DNA of 64,000 bases from Lepisosteus oculatus (Eukaryota > Chordata > Actinopteri > Semionotiformes > Lepisosteidae). Below, one piece after another: positions 9,142 through 20,350 of this stretch (positions within the stretch are counted from its first letter, which is position 1; every line of letters starts with the position of its first letter). The stretch covers positions 396,001-460,000 of the forward strand of contig NW_027168257.1 in the NCBI RefSeq assembly GCF_040954835.1. The letters are read 5' to 3'. The translations under genes were made by a program, and so were the position numbers. The notes under the pieces are model-generated. The model did not search any database, had not been told where the DNA came from, and saw only the letters and a program-made list of their open reading frames with translations.

Positions 9142-12100
9142 CGTTCATCGCAAGCTGAGGTAGGGCCTGAGGGCACCGAGACTTTTATCCTACCTGCCCT
9201 CTCTTCCCCTTCCCAGCTACCCAAGATCACTTTATACATAAATGGAGATCCTTATGAGTTTTTAGTGGATACTGGAGCCACGCATTCGTTACTCAGAGAC
9301 AATATCTATAGATTCGACCCCTCCTCAAAATCCATTTTAACAATAGGGGTAACGGGTAATCCCACAAAGTCTTATTTTACTGCACCCCTGACAGTGGAAT
9401 GCCAGCAGCATGGGTTTGGGCCTGGTAACCACTCCTTCCTCCTTTCCAAAGAGTGCCCTGTTAATCTGTGTGGCAGAGATTTGCTCTGCAAAATGGGCCT
9501 CACCATTGTCTGTTCAGAAAAAGGGCTTGAGCTAACCCGCAATGAAAATTGCTTGCCACGCACCATGTTAATGCAACACTCACCCACGGTCCCTGATTAC
9601 TACTACAGCTGGGACTTAGTGCAGGATGAGGAACAAACACCACAGCTTCTTTTACAAGAAATAAAAAGACTGTGGTCAGGCCAAGGTGATTTTCAAGACG
9701 TGAACAATTTGCATTGTACAGCAAGGGTTAGTTTTGCAGGTCCAGATGAAGAATTTGAGGCAGCGTGGTCCAGGAATGGACAGTGTAGTGACAGGATAAA
9801 AAGCAATGGGTATTTAATTTCGACAGACTTTGCAGCGTTAGCTATTACCTTAACAGAGGAGCAGAAGACACTTTATCGAGCGGGAACGCACCCTCATGTT
9901 TCCCTTGCTAAAGCATCAGGTTTTCGCTGGCAGGACGTGGGCAGTTTTGTCCAACGGTGTGTTGAGAGCTGTTCGTGGTCAGCTCCAGACTGGAGGGGAG
10001 TTAAATATAATGCCACCCTCCAGGCCAGTTGGTGCCCATACTCAGCAATCCTTCAGACCTGGAGGACGGTGCATCTCACGGCTCCAGATGATCAGATGGG
10101 TGCATTGTTTGTGTCCACCTCTGTTGACACCTCCCATCCCGCACTAGAGGGGGTGCCCAGCTCCCTCTGGGCGGCTCACAAATATGATGTGGGATTAATG
10201 GAGGGGGCTTCCCCGCTCGAAGTAAAACCCAAGTCCACCTATAGGCCGAGTAAGCCCCAGTATCCGCTCAGGCCAGACGCTGAGGTTGGGCTTAAACCTG
10301 TGATCGAACAGCTGGTCGCCACAGGAATTTTGATTCCCTGCCCAACATCTCCCTGTAACACTCCGCTGTTCCCCGTGAAAAAGGCTGATGGGGAATCCTG
10401 GCGCCCTGTACAAGATTTAAGAGCAGTAAATGATGCCATATATGCTCGAGCTCCTGTTGTTCCAAATCCAACCACTATTTTGTCATCTATCCCCGGGGAC
10501 TCAAAGGTTTTTTCTGTAATAGATTTGGCAAATGCATTTTTTAGTATCCCAGTACACTCTGAGTCCCAGTTCTGGTTTGCTTTCACGTTTCAAGGAAAAA
10601 AGTATACTTGGACTCGTATGCCTCAGGGGTATGCCGAGGCTCCTACTATATTTTCCTCTGCATTGCAGGACTGTCTCTCAGGGTTTGGGTTTAAAAACGG
10701 TAGTACACTAGTGCAATATGTTGATGATTTGTTAATTTGCTCTCCGAGTGAAAGCGCTTGCGTTCAGGATACTAAAGATCTTTTAAATTATCTTGCCAGT
10801 ACTGGAAATAAAGTTTCACTATCAAAGCTGCAGCTTGTAAAAAAGAATGTACGATATTTAGGTCATGACATTTCTGAAAATTCACGCTCCATTGGCACAG
10901 AGCGAATAACTGCGATCCAAAAAATTCCAAAACCCCGCACCAAGAAGGAGATGATGTCCTTCTTAGGCTGCACAGGTTACTGTAGGGCGTGGATACCCGG
11001 GTATGCAAAACTAGCACAGCCATTGTCTGACATGGCACACACCTCAGGCCTGAATATGACTGACAGACTGACTTGGACTGAAGAAGCGGAAAACGCTTTT
11101 GTTGAACTCAAGACTGCACTGATGTCTGCCCCTGCTTTGGGCATTCCTGATATGACAAAGGGGTTCACTTTATGTGTTGACGAGAAGGCTGGTTTCTACA
11201 GTGCTGTCCTTTTACAGGAGCACGGAGACCGGCTTAAACCAGTTGCTTATTATTCTCAGCGACTGACCTCTGTAACCAGAGGCCTCCCAGCCTGTCTACG
11301 AGCTGTAGCAGCAGCAGCTGCAGCTGTCATGGCCTCTGCCTCTTTGGTTTGTTATCGTCCGCTGAAGCTTTTGGTTCCACATGCTGTGGCTTCTATCCTC
11401 CTTCAGAGTAAAACTTCACATTTCTCTTCCGCGTCTACTCTTCACTACCATCATGTCCTTTTATCTTTGCCACATGTTACTATCGAGCGATGCACAGTGT
11501 TAAACCCTGCAACCTTGTTGCCCACTCAGGACGAGGGGGAGCCACATGATTGCCTGGCGGCCATCACCTCTCAGGTAACGCCCAGGCAGGATCTCTCTTC
11601 TTCTCCCCTTCCTAACTCTGAGTTGCTTTTCTATGTTGATGGGTCAGCTCGTAAGGACCCGACTACTGGATTGAGTCATGTGGGGTATGCAGTGGTCTCC
11701 GACCACTCCACTGTCGAAGCTGCTAGCCTCCCTTCGCATTTATCTGCCCAGGCAGCTGAACTTTTGGCTTTAACAAGGGCCTGTGTCCTGGCAACCGGAA
11801 AGTCAGTTACTATTTACACTGATAGTAGATACGCTTTTGGGGTTGTGCATGACTTCGGTACTCTCTGGAAGAATAGGGGGTTTCTCACCTCACAGGGCAT
11901 GCCGATCCAACACTCCCTCCTGGTAAGCAATTTGCTCGAGGCTATTTTGTTACCTAGCTCTATTGCTGTGTGCAAGTGTGCAGCACACACCCACTTGCCG
12001 GATGAGATTTCAAGAGGCAACTCCAGAGCCGATGCTGCAGCAAAGGCGGCTGCAGTATCCCCTTTTTCTTCTGCACTTTTACTTCCCCTTCTCAGCCCTG

Positions 12101-13251
12101 AGCCCGCAATGGCTTCACTATCTGACATGCAGGCCCTGGCCACTCCGGCTGAAAAGGCAGTCTGGAAAAAGTCAGGCTTGTTTTCTGATGGGGTCTGGCT
12201 AGGCCCAACGGGGAAACCATGTCTTCCCCGTCATTTCTTCCCCTACATTGCTAAAATGGCACATGGGCGAGACCATGTGTCGAAAGGAGGGATGGTAAGT
12301 ATGGTAAGTATGCATTGGGACACGAGGGGATTCACAACTTTTGCAGAGAAATTTTGCAATAAATGTCTCATTTGTGCCCAAAACAATGTAGGACGAGGCA
12401 CTAAAACTCAGGCCTCAGCGCACCTCGTCCCAGATGATCCGTTTGATCACCTTATGATGGATTTTATTGAATTAACACCATGTAACGGATATAAGTACTG
12501 CCTGGTAATCGTAGACATGTTTTCTAGATGGGTAGAAGTTTTTCCCTGTAAACACGCTGATGCTAAAAGTGTGGCTAAGCACTTGCTCCAAGATGTCATT
12601 CCCAGATGGGGAATTCCAGGAAAACTTAGTTCAGATAACGGTACCCACTTTGTGAACAATGTCATTGCCTTTCTCGCCAATCGCCTAGGCATTGATTTAA
12701 AACAGCATTGTTCGTACCACCCTCAGAGTAGTGGAGCAGTGGAACGTATAAATGGGACCATAAAGAATAAACTAACAAAAATGATGGCTGAGACAGGAAT
12801 GAATTGGTTAACGTGCCTCCCATTGGTCTTGATGTATTTAAGGGCCAGGCCACATTCCACCATAGGACTCTCGCCACACGAGATTCTTACTGGACGCCAC
12901 ATGAGAATAGGGCTTCCAGAGGTAAAGGGGGAGGCCACAGACCTCACCCACTTAGACGAGTGTTTGGTAGCATATTGCCGGAAAATGTCTAAACTTGTTA
13001 GTGATATTCATAAACAGGTTAAAGCTGCGCTGCCTGCACCAGACCAGGACCTCTGCCACACCCTCCAGCCAGGAGACTGGATTCTGGTGAAAGACTTCAG
13101 GAGAAAGAAGTGGTGTTCACTCAGGTGGAGGGGACCGTACCAGGTGCTGCTGACCACTGCCACTGCTGTGAAAGTCGCGGAAAGGGTTCCCTGGATTCAT
13201 GCTTCCCACTGCAAAAAGGTCACAAACGAACTGAGCAAAGTGCAGGAGTGA
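9142..13251 (+). CDS. pol: ERV-A Pro-Pol polyprotein
   Basis: Open from the TGA at 9139 to TGA 13249-13251, about 1369 codons in the gag frame, so expression would need stop read-through. Domains in order: retropepsin with LVDTGATHS (Asp at 9268); RT with MPQGYAEAP and the catalytic YVDD at 10717-10728; RNase H with FYVDGSA, ELLAL, YTDSRYAF and NSRADAAAK, all four acidic positions present; integrase with an HHCC zinc region (HGRDH to CNKCLIC); and a DDE core (MMDF, SSDNGTHF, AVERINGT). No internal stop is present. The RT text (NTPLFPVKK) is of the gamma/epsilon kind. The last codon overlaps the env start by one base. Confidence 0.93.
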   Translation, partial: RSSQAEVGPEGTETFILPALSSPSQLPKITLYINGDPYEFLVDTGATHSLLRDNIYRFDPSSKSILTIGVTGNPTKSYFTAPLTVECQQHGFGPGNHSFLLSKECPVNLCGRDLLCKMGLTIVCSEKGLELTRNENCLPRTMLMQHSPTVPDYYYSWDLVQDEEQTPQLLLQEIKRLWSGQGDFQDVNNLHCTARVSFAGPDEEFEAAWSRNGQCSDRIKSNGYLISTDFAALAITLTEEQKTLYRAGTHPHVSLAKASGFRWQDVGSFVQRCVESCSWSAPDWRGVKYNATLQASWCPYSAILQTWRTVHLTAPDDQMGALFVSTSVDTSHPALEGVPSSLWAAHKYDVGLMEGASPLEVKPKSTYRPSKPQYPLRPDAEVGLKPVIEQLVATGILIPCPTSPCNTPLFPVKKADGESWRPVQDLRAVNDAIYARAPVVPNPTTILSSIPGDSKVFSVIDLANAFFSIPVHSESQFWFAFTFQGKKYTWTRMPQGYAEAPTIFSSALQDCLSGFGFKNGSTLVQYVDDLLICSPSESACVQDTKDLLNYLASTGNKVSLSKLQLVKKNVRYLGHDISENSRSIGTERITAIQKIPKPRTKKEMMSFLGCTGYCRAWIPGYAKLAQPLSDMAHTSGLNMTDRLTWTEEAENAFVELKTALMSAPALGIPDMTKGFTLCVDEKAGFYSAVLLQEHGDRLKPVAYYSQRLTSVTRGLPACLRAVAAAAAAVMASASLVCYRPLKLLVPHAVASILLQSKTSHFSSASTLHYHHVLLSLPHVTIERCTVLNPATLLPTQDEGEPHDCLAAITSQVTPRQDLSSSPLPNSELLFYVDGSARKDPTTGLSHVGYAVVSDHSTVEAASLPSHLSAQAAELLALTRACVLATGKSVTIYTDSRYAFGVVHDFGTLWKNRGFLTSQGMPIQHSLLVSNLLEAILLPSSIAVCKCAAHTHLPDEISRGNSRADAAAKAAAVSPFSSALLLPLLSPEPAMASLSDMQALATPAEKAVWKKSGLFSDGVWLGPTGKPCLPRHFFPYIAKMAHGRDHVSKGGMVSMVSMHWDTRGFTTFAEKFCNKCLICAQNNVGRGTKTQASAHLVPDDPFDHLMMDFIELTPCNGYKYCLVIVDMFSRWVEVFPCKHADAKSVAKHLLQDVIPRWGIPGKLSSDNGTHFVNNVIAFLANRLGIDLKQHCSYHPQSSGAVERINGTIKNKLTKMMAETGMNWLTCLPLVLMYLRARPHSTIGLSPHEILTGRHMRIGLPEVKGEATDLTHLDECLVAYCRKMSKLVSDIHKQVKAALPAPDQDLCHTLQPGDWILVKDFRRKKWCSLRWRGPYQVLLTTATAVKVAERVPWIHASHCKKVTNELSKVQE

Positions 13252-14792
13252 TGTCTCCACAAGGACAGATGGGGACCTGCTTGGGACTGATGTGCACAGC
13301 TTTTTTTCTTCTTATGTGGCCTGTCACCACCGAGAAAGAAGAGGAATCTAAACGCGAAGCCTCTTTGTATACAAACTGGCTGAATGAAACTGATAATGAG
13401 GGGGATATGAGTAATTTGTGGTACAAATTTATAAATCATACTGTACAGTTAAAGAAATTTAATGCATCTTGTTATGTATGTGCTTTGATGCCTCATTCTA
13501 CAGCCTCACCCATGCAACTTTTCCCCCGACCAGTTGATAGTCACATTTCTGAATGCATAAGTCTAGTGGCAGGATTTCCAAAGCCAGATCCTAGATCTTT
13601 TCCCACCTTCACCATAACGTATTTGACCTACTCAAAGGGGCATCCATATGCAGCCGGCCTGAAGATAAATAAGTCTACTACAGTAGCATTAGGCTTTGTT
13701 TCTCCCAGAGACCCAGCAGTGCATTTTGCTATTCACTTCAATGTTACCAGTAAAAAAGCAGAATGTCCTCCTTTGTGGGATTACCTAAAGAATCACATTA
13801 CCTGGACTGATTCTCCTGTTAAAGTAGCAGTTTACCTGCCTTCTAAGGTTAATCACTCTTATTGCTATGAGAATAAAGGTCGTGGCCCCTCAGTAGGAAT
13901 AACAGGAGGCTGTAGCGCCACGGTTACTAACCATACTTTATCTAATGGAACTATGGTTTTGATGGATTGGTATTGGCAATGTGGTGCAAAAGTTTATGAT
14001 AGCCTTCCTCCCCAGTGGAGAGGAGTGTGTGCTCTAGTCACGCTCCACCACTCCATTCTCATTGTCCCAGTAAACTCTTACTTGTTAAATTCAATGAAGC
14101 CCCTTCAGAGGGAGTCAAGGGTTAAACGCGCTCTCAGTTGGGCTGACAGATATGGTCCAGATATTTCTAAAGTACCAGAAGACCATAGACTATTTACTGC
14201 AGCTGAAATGATTTTTTCCTCAGGACTGAGTATTCAGGCAGTAGCTAATGCCCGCTGGTTACAAATTACTCGCTATGAAATGTACTCGTTTATTAACATC
14301 ACGTTAGAAGGCTTAGACGCTATCAAACAAGAATTAAGGGGAGTTAGATTAATGGCACTTCAGAACAGGTTCGTGCTGGATCTACAAAATGCAGCATCTG
14401 GAGGAGTCTGTGCTTTAATAGGAGACTCCTGTTGCACATTTATTCCAGCAAATGACAATGATTACGGAAATCTTACGCTTGCTATTCAACATTTGAAAGA
14501 ACTGAGAGACAAGGTGGACAAAGAAAGAGGCATTAAAGATATACCTGCTTTTCTCTCTTGGTTAGAATCACTGTTTGGGCCGGGGGGAATGTTTTTTTTC
14601 AAGTTACTAACACCAATTATAGTAGCTGTGATACTTGTCTTCCTGTTTTTGTGTTGCTGTTCGACTTGTATTATTCCAATGCTTCGCAATATGATAATGA
14701 ATATGTTTGCGCATCAGTATATTCTGATAAAAACGGAAGAATCTGAAGTATGGGAGCCTCCTGGGAGTCCATATGAAGAATCTAATTTTTAA
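13251..14792 (+). CDS. env: ERV-A Env, apparently intact
   Basis: 513 codons. The start ATG 13251 shares its A with the pol stop (TGATG). The frame is open further upstream to 13110, but this ATG opens a hydrophobic signal-like segment (LGLMCTAFFLLMW). SU has a CYVC (CXXC) motif at residues 74-77 and many N-X-S/T sites. A furin-type RVKR lies at 290-293, ending SU. TM has CX6CC at 387-395 after an immunosuppressive-domain-like segment (LQNRFVLDL), then a membrane anchor around 451-480 and a short tail. This is the covalently linked gamma-type Env layout. Whether it is expressed cannot be seen. Confidence 0.92.
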   Translation: MSPQGQMGTCLGLMCTAFFLLMWPVTTEKEEESKREASLYTNWLNETDNEGDMSNLWYKFINHTVQLKKFNASCYVCALMPHSTASPMQLFPRPVDSHISECISLVAGFPKPDPRSFPTFTITYLTYSKGHPYAAGLKINKSTTVALGFVSPRDPAVHFAIHFNVTSKKAECPPLWDYLKNHITWTDSPVKVAVYLPSKVNHSYCYENKGRGPSVGITGGCSATVTNHTLSNGTMVLMDWYWQCGAKVYDSLPPQWRGVCALVTLHHSILIVPVNSYLLNSMKPLQRESRVKRALSWADRYGPDISKVPEDHRLFTAAEMIFSSGLSIQAVANARWLQITRYEMYSFINITLEGLDAIKQELRGVRLMALQNRFVLDLQNAASGGVCALIGDSCCTFIPANDNDYGNLTLAIQHLKELRDKVDKERGIKDIPAFLSWLESLFGPGGMFFFKLLTPIIVAVILVFLFLCCCSTCIIPMLRNMIMNMFAHQYILIKTEESEVWEPPGSPYEESNF

Positions 14793-14806
14793 TCATTTTC
14801 AAGAAT

Positions 14807-14819
14807 AAAAGGAGGGAAT
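14807..14819 (+). promoter_or_regulatory. polypurine tract of ERV-A
   Basis: AAAAGGAGGGAA directly precedes the right LTR and would prime plus-strand synthesis. Confidence 0.85.
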
Positions 14820-15326
14820 TGTAGTGGAAATCTAATGAGTTAATTGATTCTTAAAAATGTAGAGAGCTTTGCAAAAAAATATATTGGTGCTTTTAGATAA
14901 TATTTCAAGGATATAACTGCTATGCTACAGTATGTGCAGAATTTTAGAAAACAGTTCGTCAACAAAGTACACTGTTTGGGTTAGTTTAGAAGACAATGTA
15001 CCAAAACAATATATGCTGTCTGGGTCATTAGAATTAGCTGAAAGTAACAGATAAACTTTGAATAACAAATCTAGTGTTTTTCTCTCGCTCTATGAGGTAA
15101 TTTGTTTTCTTTTAGAGAAAGGGGAAGTTTTAGAAGGGACCAAGTGCTGAACTTTTTTTTACAGCGCAACGTCTTATAAAACCCTGTACTGCTTGTAACT
15201 AACTGAGTCTCTGATGCACTTTGCGAAGTGGCAGCAGGGCTCCCAATATTGCAATATTGAAATAAAGACCTTACTCAGGTGAGAACTCTCTCTTGTGGCT
15301 TCCTTGATAGTTAAATTTCCACGACA
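14820..15326 (+). repeat. 3' LTR of ERV-A
   Basis: 507 bp with no difference from the left LTR found by eye, including the eight-T run and the AATAAA now at 15261-15266. Confidence 0.95.
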
Positions 15327-16587
15327 GCGTCAATATGTAGGCCATGTTAATACAGAATTATTACTTTGTCTGTCTCGTCTTTGTATATAGCTGAATGTCC
15401 CTGACAATTTCATGTTAGTTTTTAAGAACAACATTGGTGCTAATATATACACATATAGCATATAAGGAACACGTAAAAGTTTAGTCCATGCTGAAAAGAT
15501 AAGAAAACTGCCACAATGTTTCATCTTGGAATAAATCTTTACTTGTTGTTTTGCAGCCTACCCATTCTGACCTAACTCCTCCCTTGAAATTCCCTAACAG
15601 ATAAGGGTACGTAACGGCTCATGCGATGCTCAGTTGCAATTTGTCCCAAAACAAACAAGAACAGCAGCTGAGGGTTTGAGTTTGAACATGCACTGTATTA
15701 AAGCAGCTTTTATTTCCATTGATAAATGCTAGATATTCCTACAGAGATTCTCCAGGTGAGTAAGCGATTCCTGTTTCTGTTTCTATTTCTGTTTCATATA
15801 TATATACAGTATATATATATATGTTACATGTGTCTCTGCAATAGTATAAATGTGTTATACGCTATCAGGGGCTGCTTTTTTGTGCACCTCATCTACATCA
15901 AGGGTTTTTTTTTTCATTTATGTTTGTGGACCTTCACCATTTGAGGAAGTGAGTTAGATAATAAAGTTACAGGTATGGTGAGCAATGACTGACAAAGGCA
16001 CGTACTGCGTATTCCTTACAGAAGTGTAAGCAATTTGTTCTAAAAAACACCGGCTAAAGTCCAAAATAATTTGCAATCTTATTACTTAAACAGAATTAAC
16101 ATCAATAAACTGTAAGGTGCTGGTACATGCGAGTAGATTTGATCTTCTATTAAACAAAAATGCAATTACAGCTCTAAAAAGGTCAACCTAGATTTCTGTA
16201 AAAGATCTGTTCAGGTCATCGCTGTTCCTCTGACCTTGTGAGTCTTTGGAATTTTAAAAGTGTATTTTGCTTGCCTTTCATGTGGTCTGTGTACAAGTCA
16301 CTGTGGCGTATGCGGTCCTACACAGCCTTGCTATAGACGTGACGAGCCTCCGCTATGTTGCAATGGAGAACAGGTTCAGTACGGAGCTGCCGAGAAAATT
16401 CAGCTGGAAAGCTCGTTGCAGAAAAGCATCGGTATCTGTGTCCAGCGGCAAAGCGTCCTTCTTGGGTGCTGAAGAATCGATTTCACAGGCTGCGGGTCCA
16501 GGCGATTTAGAGTGTTAAAGGTCCCAGCGAAAACGAAATGGCGCTGGTCCTTTTACACGCACGCACGCAACCAAATGCAAAGGACGC

Positions 16588-16669
16588 CGTAGTCAGCAGG
16601 ATTTGAACCTGCGCGGGGAGACCGCAACGGATTTCAAGTCCGTCACCTTAACCACTCGGCCACGACTAC
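16588..16669 (-). tRNA. tRNA-Ser (TGA)
   Basis: An 82-nt class II tRNA on the minus strand with acceptor GTAGTCG/TGACTAC, anticodon loop CTTGAAA, a variable arm and a GTTCAAATC T loop. Its distal flank on the coding-strand 5' side matches those of the Ser genes at 57012 and 60033, which carry other anticodons. Confidence 0.93.
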
Positions 16670-18095
16670 AGCGAGCGCCGCGGTCGCTGCCTTTTTGCTA
16701 CAATCGAACAGGGAGTGCGAGGCGGCGGCGGCAGTGGAGGCAACTTTTTTCAAGTTCGCTCTCCGTTTAAGAAACCTTTTACGCCATACGTGCAAGCACA
16801 CACACACACACCTCAGAGGACTTAAGGGTGGCTTCAAGTTGGAATGATAAAGTCTCCCCGTTCGGACATGAAAACAGAACGTTCTTAGACAGAAAGCAAT
16901 CAACAACGGAGACATGTGGACGACGATTTTAGTCACTGCACTTTGAATAGCATTTTTGCTCCAGTTACAGGAGATGCACCAATGGCCCTTGACCTACGTT
17001 CTTACCAATGCCTTGAACATTCAAACAAAACAGCCCTCAAGTCCTGCGGTTTAATATAACGCTGTTACGTGTCGAGGCAGTATTTGACTCTGTCCTACCG
17101 TTGAGACACGGGGCGTATATGGAAACGAACACATGCTACGGATCGTCTCTAATCGGTCCCTACAGTTGGAAGGCTCCTTGAAGCGTGCACCCCCATCATT
17201 CATCTTTGCGCATCTGTGAAAGGTAGACTCTTGAGCAATGTTTGAGCCAGCTCTAAGGCAACTAGTGCTATTGGACAGAGACCTCTGGAAGATCCTAAGA
17301 GTCTCTTAACACCACTTCCAGCAGCAAGCTTAATTGTTCGCTGGAGGTCTCCCACCCAGGTACTGACCAGGCAAAGAATCACCACTACATTGAATGAGGA
17401 AGTTAATCCTGAAATCCAATTACATATCTCAAGGTAAGACAAATCCATAAGAACATGTCTTAGTATTACTTCGTTTACATTAGTATGGCACTGAGTTGGA
17501 GCTCCTCTTTAAGCTGTGGTTTAGTTTTGCATTCATGTGTTTCTAGAGCAGTTATTTATGGGGGTGGGTGGGTCTTTCACAGAGGCTCAGGACAAATCCC
17601 CTGCCTGAAAGTCTAATGTGTGCGTTCAGACAGTCACAGGTCAAGAGCCAGGCAGGAGGACAATGGACAGAAGAGCCAACGAACTAAAAATGAAAGAACA
17701 AATATGAAAAAGCCACCATCTTTTTCTTTTTGACATTTTCTGACTTTCATGCAAGCCAGGACAAAGTTGCTCGTAGCTACTTGTGGATTCAAATACTCTA
17801 TTGAGTGCTTTGATGAGTTTTTGCAATTTGATTGTCGTCCTGTCAGCCTGTTTCTGTTTTTTTTTCAATCTAGGGATGGAAAGTATGAGGGAAATGATGG
17901 AGCAATCAATAACCGCTCCGGAAAAATGGCAGAAAGAAATGGTCCGTCACTAAGGACATTTGTGAAGCAGAGGAGTGACATCACCACAAAGGCGACACAT
18001 TCTGCTGATGGTTTTGGTGAATAATGATTGAGGCGCGTTAAGAGAAAGGCAGCTGTGTCAGCATGCGTAGGCTGCAAAGGATCAAGCAAAGGTTT

Positions 18096-18099
18096 ACTC
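18096..18099. repeat. target-site duplication ACTC, left copy
   Basis: ACTC abuts the left LTR and recurs at 25142-25145. The uninterrupted site (TTTACTCCATGCTG) is present at 46761-46774 and 4753-4766. Confidence 0.93.
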
Positions 18100-19502
18100 T
18101 GTAGAGAAAACCGGTTCAGGGACGCCAAATATGTAATCATAGTGGCTCTCTGAAGGCACCAGTTCTGTAGGGTTTGGGCATTTACTGAGACAATTATTAA
18201 TTGTAGCAGTAAATCACAAAGTTGATTCTTTTGGTGGCTTTAGAATCCAACCATGCGATATAACTCAAACAACGCGCACACACAGGTACTAATACACGAG
18301 GATACATTTATTAATACATAGAATATGCATATAAACCTAACAGATCTTATCGAGAGGGTTATCAGAATACAAAACATATATATTCAATCAGTTACAAAGA
18401 GTTATACATATCAAGAGGACATACGTTCAGTATATCATTCATTAAGACCGTTTCGTAAAGTGAACTTGGTTACAACTTCTACATTAGATACTCAAACAAG
18501 TACATAACTCTTAGGAATTAAATTGATATCAACAGGTTGGGATAGCAATTGAATTCTCGAGCTGTAATGCATTGAAGTTGAATACTCATCCAATCTTTGG
18601 GGATTCAGATCTCCTGCGGGCACAAAGGAACAGTTGCAGGCTGTTGCTGTCCAATCCGCGCTCTCTGGCTCGGTGCCAGGCTGTGCTGTGCGGCTTGCGA
18701 CGGTGCGCTGCTGATGCTCACTGTTGGCTTTAACTAGCAAAGTTTGTGCACAGGAGAAAAGATGACTGTGGGTCCCAGCAAGTCAGGAAGAGGACCAGTT
18801 CGTTTATGATGAAGAGCTAGTTCTGAATAGTAATTCAGCTGTCCACAGTTCCGACCTGTTCACGAGGCCTGCTGCTGGTTACTCTCTGGCAACCTCCACT
18901 CTAGACTCTTAGAACAAAGGAAAGTTCTGGCACTCGGACACACTGGCCGTTCCGTGGTTGTCCGGGCTGAGTCTCAGGATGGTCAGGAGGCGCGCTGCGA
19001 GAATGTCCTGCCCTTGGGAGCCTTCTGCTCCTGGGCCGTCCTGCCCTGGAATTCTCCTTTGAATTCCCTTTAGAATCTGTCTGAATCTTGTTGAATCACT
19101 CAGGCTCTCTGTGTTGCCTGTTTTTACCTGGAGGAACTTCAGCTCATTGATTGGCTGAAAGTTCCATGGGCATCAGAGTCCCACGTGGGTTACTCGGCCC
19201 TACCAGTCCCTGATTGGTTGATCAAGGTGAGATATGAGTCACTTAGTCCTGACACTTAGTAATGCAGTCCAGATGTCCAACTCGCACTCCCTAGACAGAT
19301 AGGCGCCAATGGGTGACCATTGATCATGATAGCCAGGCTTAGCTAAGTGCATCCCCCTTTGGGAGCTGTCCTTGGACCTTAAATCACCTTGCATGAATGG
19401 TTTCTCTGTGGCTGCACCACAGAGATGAACAGAGAAATGAGGCCTCATTTGGGAAGCTCAGAAACACTTAATTCTGCCTTATTATTAAGCCTCGCCGCTA
19501 CA
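18100..19502 (-). repeat. 3' LTR of element B
   Basis: 1403 bp with TGTAG...CTACA ends. A poly(A) signal (AATAAA on the minus strand) lies at 18307-18312. Related but diverged LTR copies occur at 51154 and 53638. Confidence 0.93.
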
Positions 19503-19504
19503 TA

Positions 19505-19516
19505 TCCCCCCTTTTT
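19505..19516 (-). promoter_or_regulatory. polypurine tract of element B
   Basis: On the minus strand AAAAAGGGGGGA lies directly before the 3' LTR, which fixes the orientation of the element. Confidence 0.85.
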
Positions 19517-19849
19517 GAAGGTCACGAGGTCCTGAGGCGTTGTTGCCTTCAAAACAAAACAGAGTTAAGTGATGTCCCTTGCCATTAGAACATTAACCTT
19601 AAATGTCCACATTACTCCTCGAGAATTCATACCGGAACCAGCATTGGATACAAACAGGATGAATAACATCTGGAGTATGTATAAACACGGTAGGAGACAC
19701 TATCTCAGTCTAGGAATTACACATCAGGAAGTTCACTGTCAATATCTGATACCTCTGTGGTAGATATTTGGGGAGAAGTCACTTCCTTTCTTTTGACATG
19801 CTACCTTTGACTCATTCATGCTACCCAGAGTACATCTTGATGTGAGACT

Positions 19850-20350
19850 ACATCATTCAGAGTACACTGTCAGTCATGATCCAGCTACCTGGCAGTAGTG
19901 TTACAATAACAACAGTTCCTGTTCCCAGCCCCCCGATAAACCACAACACCTGTGTTGGGTATCTGCTAGGGTGATTTGGAGGTTTGTTCCATTAAAGCAA
20001 ACTAACTACCTGTACCTCTTCAGGGCTTACTGTTTCTTGGATTTCTATCCAATTCAATAGTGTGGCACCTGAAGGCATCCAAGACCTCAAGTTTGGTCTT
20101 ATATCGTCTGGTTCCAGACCGTACAGTGTTAAGTTACCATGCTGTACTATGGCCTCCTCGGGAAAACTATTGGTTAGGTAGCTGCATTGTGGTAGCTGTA
20201 TCATGCCCGTCACAAGTCATAGTGTCAGTTAAATGTGGTGTGCTGACCAGCCATTTACTTCCCACCTGCTCTTCATGGGGTTCATTAACCTCCCTCTGCT
20301 CGTTAATAGCTTTACACCCTTCATTGGTGAATCTTTTAGACACAGCCAAT
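19850..20350 (-). pseudogene. element B env C-terminal part, frameshifted
   Basis: After the long frame ends, env-like sequence continues in other minus-strand frames. A short Cys-containing segment (TMTCDGHDTA) is near 20210. A segment over 19992-20180 reads into NLTLYGLEPDD and WIEIQE. A hydrophobic anchor-like stretch (WFIGGLGTG, VVIVTLL) is near 19890-19960. The order fits the ectodomain and membrane anchor of a viral fusion glycoprotein, but at least two frame changes break it. The family is not recognisable by eye. Confidence 0.6.

Larger units (their letters stand above)
6473..15326 (+). mobile_element. complete gammaretrovirus-like provirus (ERV-A)
   Basis: An 8854-bp endogenous retrovirus in the order LTR, proline PBS, gag, pro-pol, env, purine tract, LTR. 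The two 507-bp LTRs look identical by eye, which implies recent integration. It is flanked by a 4-bp duplication GCGT. The coding layout is gamma-like: gag and pol share one frame separated by UGA codons, and env has a CX6CC motif. One extra in-frame stop inside the nucleocapsid region is the only obvious defect. A scrambled relative lies at 37.6-40.4 kb. Confidence 0.95.
15327..18099. repeat. 4.5-kb tRNA unit, array 1, second segment
   Basis: Begins with the right GCGT duplication and matches 43997-46767 over its whole length with scattered substitutions. Apart from the tRNA-Ser gene it holds TA-rich microsatellite DNA (15797-15823), an AC run near 16799-16812 and an inverted flank repeat (16790-17230). 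No protein gene was seen. Confidence 0.85.
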
